Part shown: positions 59,410 to 64,000 of the stretch, one piece after another
Layout of the letters: each line of letters starts with the position of its first letter
How positions within the stretch are numbered: position 1 is the first letter of the stretch
From: DASXRU01 sp034665305
GTDB taxonomy: Bacteria > Acidobacteriota > Blastocatellia > Pyrinomonadales > Pyrinomonadaceae
DNA: 64,000 nt
Assembly: GCA_034665305.1 (NCBI GenBank)
Contig: JAXDFZ010000024.1
Span: 1 to 64,000, forward strand
Reading direction: 5' to 3'
Notes under the pieces: generated by a model
The model's database searches: none
The model's input: only the letters and a program-made list of their open reading frames with translations
Told to the model about the DNA's origin: nothing
Translations under genes and position numbers: made by a program

Positions 59410-61659
59410 ATGTTCAACATGCCCCCATTTTCTGTGGCGATCAGGAGACTAGCGCTCGTCTTCTCCTTCGTTTGTTTGCTTAGTGCCGTGGCCGTTGCAG
59501 GACCGTTGCCAATGGCGATCGGGATTGATGTGACTACTGAGGGAGGGACAACCTTCCTAACAATCGCAGGCACGTCTCCGATGTCATATTCGGTGCTGAA
59601 GCCGGATTCGCGGACCTTGATTATCAATTTGCCGGGGGTCAATACATCTCGATTAGCGCACGCTTATGCCATCGATACTCCACTGGTCAAGGGCGTAACG
59701 ATAGAACGCATGGCGGCTGCGAACAATCTGAGCATCAACGTCGTCCGAGTGTCGTTGCGAACATCTGTGATCGATCGATCACAGATGGCTGGCAACAACC
59801 TCGTATTTGTCCTTGCACCGGCGGTTCCAGCCGAGGCGCCCAAGTTCGCTGCGACGGCCTCACCGTCACGCGTCCAGATCGCAGCCGTTGGCGCTCTTCC
59901 GCCCGGTGCCGTCAGCGAGGCCGTAGCCCGCGAAGTGCATGCCGATGACTTGCCGGCACTACAGCAGCCTTCGCCGACACCGATTCGTACCGGCATCTCA
60001 CCCGCCGCTGACAACAGGATGCCGCAATCCGATCAGGGTGCGCGATATGGTCAACCGGGATTCGTTGGGGAGCCGATAAATCTGAATGTGGTGAACGCCG
60101 ACATTCGCGACATCCTCAACTACATCACTGAGCAGTACGGCGTGAACTTCTTGATGGATAAATCGGTTCAGGGGGTCCCCGTGACCGTAAACGTCACGGA
60201 TGTGCCGTGGAACATCGCCCTCGAATCAATCCTACGCTCGCAAAGGCTGGGCGCTGAAGTTAACGGCAATATTCTGCGCGTCGCCGCCATCGAAGTGTTG
60301 GCAGACGAAGCCGCAAAGCAGGAGAAAGTCTCAGCGGCCAGGCTCAATAACTCTCCTCTCGTAACTGAAATAATCCGCTTAAATTATGCTCGCGCCTTGG
60401 GCACTCTCTCCGGAGCATCCGGAGGAACCGCGGTGTTCACCGGAGGCGTTGGCGCCACCACCCAGTATATGCAGGAGCAATATAATGGTGGTGCTTTTAC
60501 GATTCAGGAAAATGGATCAAACCTGGGTATCTTACCTATCATTCAACGGCGTCTGTCACGACGTGGCAGTGTCGAAGTCGATGGTCGTACCAACACCCTG
60601 ATCATCACAGACGTGCACGAAAACATTGAGTCGATACGTCAACTGGTTGGGCTGCTCGATCAACCGGAACCTCAGGTTGAGATCGAAACACGGATTGTGA
60701 TTGCCAACCGCAGCTTTAGCCGCGACCTGGGCGTTCAGCTGAACGCTCTCGCCCTTAACATGGGCACTGGTGGCACGGCCGGCTTCGGCACCGCACCTGG
60801 TTCCCCAATCGCCGGTGGGGGAGGCAGTGCTAACACCATCGGTCTAAGACCTCCCGGCATCCCGCAGGGCATCGTCAATCCATCAGGAGCCCTCGGAGCC
60901 AATCTCCCCAATACAGTTATTGGCTTGACCACCGGCGTGATCGGCACCGCTCAAATTAGTGCGCTTATCACGGCAGCCGAAAGCAGAGGTCAGGTTAAAA
61001 TTGTCGCGACCCCGCGGGTTACGGCGCTCAACAACCGTCCCGCCCAGATAGAGAGTGGTCAGCAGATTCCGGTCGTGACACCTCAAAGCGGTGCTGGTAA
61101 CACTGGTGGCGCGCTAATCTTTACCACCACCTTTGTGTCTGTCCCGTTGCGTCTCTCCGTCACGCCTCAAATCACTGATGCCGGCACAGTCATACTGCGC
61201 ATCGTAGCGGAAAACAACAGCGTCAATACCGCGGTAGCCATCAATGGCACTCCGGGAATTGACACTCAACGAATGTCATCTGAAGTTCTCGTGCCGGATG
61301 GAGGTACGACAGTAGTAGGTGGGGTGCTGGCTTCTAACGAAAACGAGGTCCAAAACCGCACACCAGGCCTCGGCGGCATTCCCATTCTGGGAAATCTCTT
61401 CAAACGTAAACTGGTCACGCGGCAGTCGACGGAGATTCTGTTCTTCATTACGCCGCGGATTTATCGACCCGACTACCAGGGTCGACCGATGGCGCCGGTG
61501 GTAAGCACGGGGAATCGTACCAACACGATTTCGCAGCCTGTGCCGATGGGCAATCCGCCTACCAACACTCCGAACCAGACGCAGCCCTCGTCGGATAAAG
61601 AAGCTCCTGCTAAGGAGCCGACGACGTCGCCTGCGCCTCCCACTAAACCACAACAATAG
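59410..61659 (+). CDS. pilQ: Type IV pilus secretin PilQ
   Basis: The 749-residue secretin has a signal peptide (about 12-34) and an AMIN domain (about 38-140), which binds peptidoglycan. An N0/STN-like domain follows (about 220-300), with FLMDKSVQGVPVTVNVTDVP. Next is an N1 (NolW-like) domain with RRGSVEVDGRTNTLIITDVH. The C-terminal barrel contains ATPRVTALNNRPAQIESGQQ and VPDGGTTVVGGVL. The last 60 residues are Pro/Thr-rich. GAGGAGGG immediately upstream supports the ATG at 59410. It is distinct from the Tad secretin at 7134. Confidence 0.95.
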   Translation: MFNMPPFSVAIRRLALVFSFVCLLSAVAVAGPLPMAIGIDVTTEGGTTFLTIAGTSPMSYSVLKPDSRTLIINLPGVNTSRLAHAYAIDTPLVKGVTIERMAAANNLSINVVRVSLRTSVIDRSQMAGNNLVFVLAPAVPAEAPKFAATASPSRVQIAAVGALPPGAVSEAVAREVHADDLPALQQPSPTPIRTGISPAADNRMPQSDQGARYGQPGFVGEPINLNVVNADIRDILNYITEQYGVNFLMDKSVQGVPVTVNVTDVPWNIALESILRSQRLGAEVNGNILRVAAIEVLADEAAKQEKVSAARLNNSPLVTEIIRLNYARALGTLSGASGGTAVFTGGVGATTQYMQEQYNGGAFTIQENGSNLGILPIIQRRLSRRGSVEVDGRTNTLIITDVHENIESIRQLVGLLDQPEPQVEIETRIVIANRSFSRDLGVQLNALALNMGTGGTAGFGTAPGSPIAGGGGSANTIGLRPPGIPQGIVNPSGALGANLPNTVIGLTTGVIGTAQISALITAAESRGQVKIVATPRVTALNNRPAQIESGQQIPVVTPQSGAGNTGGALIFTTTFVSVPLRLSVTPQITDAGTVILRIVAENNSVNTAVAINGTPGIDTQRMSSEVLVPDGGTTVVGGVLASNENEVQNRTPGLGGIPILGNLFKRKLVTRQSTEILFFITPRIYRPDYQGRPMAPVVSTGNRTNTISQPVPMGNPPTNTPNQTQPSSDKEAPAKEPTTSPAPPTKPQQ

Positions 61660-61732
61660 TTCGTTTCCTTTGAAAGGCTCCGTCGAAGCTGATAAAAACT
61701 GAAATACCAAGCAGCTGGAAGGAGTGCTGAGC

Positions 61733-62098
61733 ATGTTCAAACAAACACTGGAAACGATCTTGGCAAAAACGGATGGAAGCCTCGGCGCCCTCATTATGGG
61801 CGCCGACGGCCTTGCCGTTGAAACAGTCTTCTCAACTGGGGGCCGCGATGCGAACCTCGACGTTGCCGCCACCGAACTAACCTCGCTTGTGCGAAACGCG
61901 AACCGGTCGGGAGATGACCTGGGACTCGGAAACCTGCGAGAGTTAGTGTGGGTTCTTGATGGTGTAACTTTGGTTGCAAGGTTATTCAATCGCGAATACT
62001 TCCTGGTACTGGCGATCAAACCGGACGGTAATCTCGGTCGCGGCCGGTACGAAATGCGCAAAGCCGAGCTGGCCCTTGCCAAAGAGTTCACCGTTTGA
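61733..62098 (+). CDS. Roadblock/LC7-domain protein (MglB-like)
   Basis: The 121-residue single-domain protein is MFKQTLETILAKTDGSLGAL followed by IMGADGLAVETV and the long helix and strands typical of roadblock/LC7. MglB, a roadblock protein, is the GTPase-activating partner of MglA in polarity control of pili in Myxococcus. No MglA-type GTPase is next to it here. AAGGAG eight bases before the ATG at 61733 decides the start. Confidence 0.85.
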   Translation: MFKQTLETILAKTDGSLGALIMGADGLAVETVFSTGGRDANLDVAATELTSLVRNANRSGDDLGLGNLRELVWVLDGVTLVARLFNREYFLVLAIKPDGNLGRGRYEMRKAELALAKEFTV

Positions 62099-62132
62099 TC
62101 GCTGCACCGCATTTCTCCATTCAATCCTCCTA

Positions 62133-63287
62133 ATGAAATCGTCTAGAAACGCAACTGGAATCTTGCGCAGTTCCGCGCGGCTGCTTGCCTTGATAATGGG
62201 CTTGCCGGCACTCGCCTGTGCCGTCACGCTCCAGGCCCAGGTTGATGAGGTTCGGACGGGCGATCGCATCGTCGTTAGTAACATTAACCGGCCGTTGCTC
62301 GTGAAACTAAAAGGCATCGCTTCACCGGAGAAGGGCCAGCCTTTTACGGACGAAGCGCGGGAACGCTTAAGCGCTCTCATACTCAACAAGACTGTTAGCG
62401 TCGAATACTCCCAACTTGAAAAGGGCTGGCTGGTCGCTAAGGTGACGTGCAATGGCCTGGATATTGGGGCCCAACTGGTACGTGACGGCGTAGCCTGGTA
62501 TGACCGCGCCAATGAGTGGGCGCTGAATGAGTCTGATCGTCTGATTTATGCTAAGAGCGAAGAAATGGCCCGGAATGAAGGGCGCGGACTGTGGCAAGCC
62601 GAACAGCCTGTTGCTCCGTGGCAATATCGCGAGAGCCAGGCCATCCAAGTAGTCGGCCCAGTTGCGCCGCCACCACCAGCACCGTCGCGAATGGCGCGTA
62701 GAGAGAACGCCCCCACTCTTTCAAGTAACGATCTCGTTGGCACGCCGATCGGACCTGGATCTATTGCCGGTCAACCGATCTATAGACAGCTATTTGCAGG
62801 AGGCTTGCCCGATTCCTGGCGCCGCTTTGAATCGCCGGGAAAGGACTTCTCGATCCTGGCGCCCGGCGACGGCACCGAAGTAACTTATTCAGTCTTGGAT
62901 GACCGAGGCCAGGCCGTTGAATTTCATTATCTGGTGGGGACCGTCAAACAAACGCTGTACGCACTCTTATCGACCGTTGCTCCGAACGATCATTATACCG
63001 ACGCCTCGGTCGCCACTGAGGCCGTCGAAGGATTGCTGCACGGATTTAATGGCGGTAGCCGTGACAGAGCCTTCGCGGTTGAGGCGGAAGTCGTGCGTGA
63101 CGTTCAGCAGACGGGGTACGCGGGAAGGCAGTACAAGTTACGCGGTGGGCCGATGACCGGTTTGGTCCGCGTCTTATCGAAACGCATCGGCGATAAACGC
63201 AAGGTCTTTGTACTTTTCGTGCTGAATGGTCCGGCCGGAGACTCCGACGGTACAGAGTTCCTTAATTCTCTTCGGCTCAAGGGGTAA
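62133..63287 (+). CDS. Exported protein with degenerate thermonuclease-like domain
   Basis: The 384-residue protein has a signal peptide (about 12-35) and then a staphylococcal-nuclease-type OB domain (about 45-170). This shows RIVVSNINRPLLVKLKGIAS, TDEARERLSALILNKTV and DIGAQLVRDGVAWYD. The active-site positions usually held by Arg and Asp read VKLKGIASPE and KGWLVAKV, so catalysis is doubtful. A second domain of unknown type follows. It is in the pilQ direction, 34 bases after the roadblock gene. Confidence 0.75.
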   Translation: MKSSRNATGILRSSARLLALIMGLPALACAVTLQAQVDEVRTGDRIVVSNINRPLLVKLKGIASPEKGQPFTDEARERLSALILNKTVSVEYSQLEKGWLVAKVTCNGLDIGAQLVRDGVAWYDRANEWALNESDRLIYAKSEEMARNEGRGLWQAEQPVAPWQYRESQAIQVVGPVAPPPPAPSRMARRENAPTLSSNDLVGTPIGPGSIAGQPIYRQLFAGGLPDSWRRFESPGKDFSILAPGDGTEVTYSVLDDRGQAVEFHYLVGTVKQTLYALLSTVAPNDHYTDASVATEAVEGLLHGFNGGSRDRAFAVEAEVVRDVQQTGYAGRQYKLRGGPMTGLVRVLSKRIGDKRKVFVLFVLNGPAGDSDGTEFLNSLRLKG

Positions 63288-63319
63288 TAGGGAAGGACGT
63301 TGGCATATGCGAATCAAGT

Positions 63320-63346
63320 AAGGCCGCCTTTTGAAGGCGGCCTTTT
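63320..63346. terminator. Bidirectional terminator
   Basis: AAGGCCGCCTT and AAGGCGGCCTT form an 11-bp perfect stem around TTG. It lies between the convergent nuclease-domain gene and mtgA-like gene and would work in both directions. Confidence 0.85.
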
Positions 63347-63384
63347 GCATTATGCAAGATGATTTCAGTTCTGCTCAGTCCGAC

Positions 63385-64000
63385 TCACTCGGGTAAGCGG
63401 ACATAAGGCATGCCACGCAAGATTATGCGTTGCCGTCGGATAACGCGCTTTTGATGCAACTGCGGATTGAAGACTGTCCTGGGATTAGGAATCATCGCAG
63501 AGAGATAAGCGGCTTCGCGCGCATTAAGGCCAGCTGCCGACTTGTGAAAATAATATTGCGAAGCTGCTTCAGCGCCATAAACCCCATCGCCCCACTCAAT
63601 CACATTCAAATAGAGCTCGAGGATCCGTCGTTTCGATAATTCACGCTCGAGGAAGTATGTGATCACGGCTTCTCGTGCTTTGCGCACAAAAGATCGCTTG
63701 TTAGAAAGGTAGAGATTCTTGGCAAGCTGCTGAGTAATCGTAGAGGCGCCGCGTTTGAAGTCAGGCATCTGGGGAATCCAACTGGAAGAATCATCGCCTT
63801 CCTGTTTCGCTTCTTTTTCCGCCTCACGCTGAGCTTGCTCCCAGGCTTTTTGAATCGCGCCGTAGTCGAAACCGTTATGAGTTGAAAAATTAGTATCCTC
63901 GCCCGCCAGCACAGCACGCCATAGATTCGGGGAGATCTTCTCAAGCGGAACCCAGGTTTGCCAACGCTTAGGTTGTTCGCCGCGAGCGACGGCTTCGCGG
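63385..64000 (-). CDS. mtgA: Monofunctional peptidoglycan transglycosylase, partial
   Basis: This glycosyltransferase-51 frame enters from the right edge of the window and ends at 63385. On the minus strand it reads WVPLEKISPNLWRAVLAGED, with the catalytic Glu of the ED-x-x-F motif, then GASTITQQLAKNLYLS, KAREAVITYFLERELSKRRI and YLNVIEWGDGVYGAE, all GT51 motifs. No penicillin-binding domain follows, so it is the monofunctional type. It polymerises lipid II into glycan strands. The N-terminus lies outside the window; the codon at 64000 is incomplete. Confidence 0.93.
   Translation of the reverse strand, partial: REAVARGEQPKRWQTWVPLEKISPNLWRAVLAGEDTNFSTHNGFDYGAIQKAWEQAQREAEKEAKQEGDDSSSWIPQMPDFKRGASTITQQLAKNLYLSNKRSFVRKAREAVITYFLERELSKRRILELYLNVIEWGDGVYGAEAASQYYFHKSAAGLNAREAAYLSAMIPNPRTVFNPQLHQKRVIRRQRIILRGMPYVRLPE

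Overview
The window looks like a stretch of chromosome from an Acidobacteriota, probably of the Blastocatellia/Pyrinomonadaceae type. This is inferred from the gene set: VWFA-related secreted proteins, a DUF1800/DUF1501 pair, SBBP/Calx-beta/DUF4214 giants, a long tad locus with its own accessory genes, and many secreted proteins of unknown family. I see no phage, plasmid, CRISPR array or complete insertion sequence. The accessory DNA is mainly small palindromic repeats and one self-splicing intron.

Layout. 1-2.1 kb (minus): a truncated ORF, an FtsB/DivIC-like septum protein and a phosphohexomutase. 2.4-21.1 kb (plus): a sigma-54 activator followed by a complete tight-adherence (Tad/Flp) pilus locus. 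It holds three tandem flp pilins, cpaA, cpaB, cpaC, tadG-like, two tadE-like genes, cpaE, cpaF, tadB, tadC and a TPR (tadD-like) gene. It then runs on through an AAA ATPase, a lytic transglycosylase, a duplicated-repeat exported protein and a VWA protein with 2-29 nt gaps. A sigma-54-like promoter and an upstream palindrome sit between the activator gene and the pilin genes. 21.1-26.3 kb: a large radical SAM protein of the tetraether/membrane-spanning lipid synthase type behind a near-consensus sigma-54 promoter, then rpsU, surE, pcm, dedA and tRNA-Pro(CGG). 26.6-34 kb: DUF1800, DUF1501 and a 1112-residue SBBP-repeat protein. 34-49.9 kb: mixed metabolic, envelope and regulatory genes separated by REP-like palindromes of at least four types.

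49.9-53.1 kb: tRNA-His, a tRNA-Arg(UCU) split inside its anticodon by a 256-nt group I intron, an HU-family protein, an acyltransferase and tRNA-Pro(UGG). 53-55.9 kb (minus): rdgB coupled to a DUF3352-like gene, then a decayed reading frame. 56.1-63.3 kb (plus): the type IVa pilus module pilM-N-O-P-Q, followed by a roadblock/LC7 protein and a degenerate nuclease-domain protein. The window ends in a minus-strand mtgA-like gene cut by the edge.

Two surface-appendage systems, Tad and type IVa, therefore lie within 60 kb of each other, each with its own secretin. Several genes encode wall-cutting or wall-building enzymes (two lytic transglycosylases and an MtgA-like enzyme). The most notable element is the group I intron in tRNA-Arg(UCU). 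Next are the two sigma-54 promoter candidates (tad locus and radical SAM gene) and the lipid-synthase candidate. All family assignments were made by reading motifs; no database search was run.
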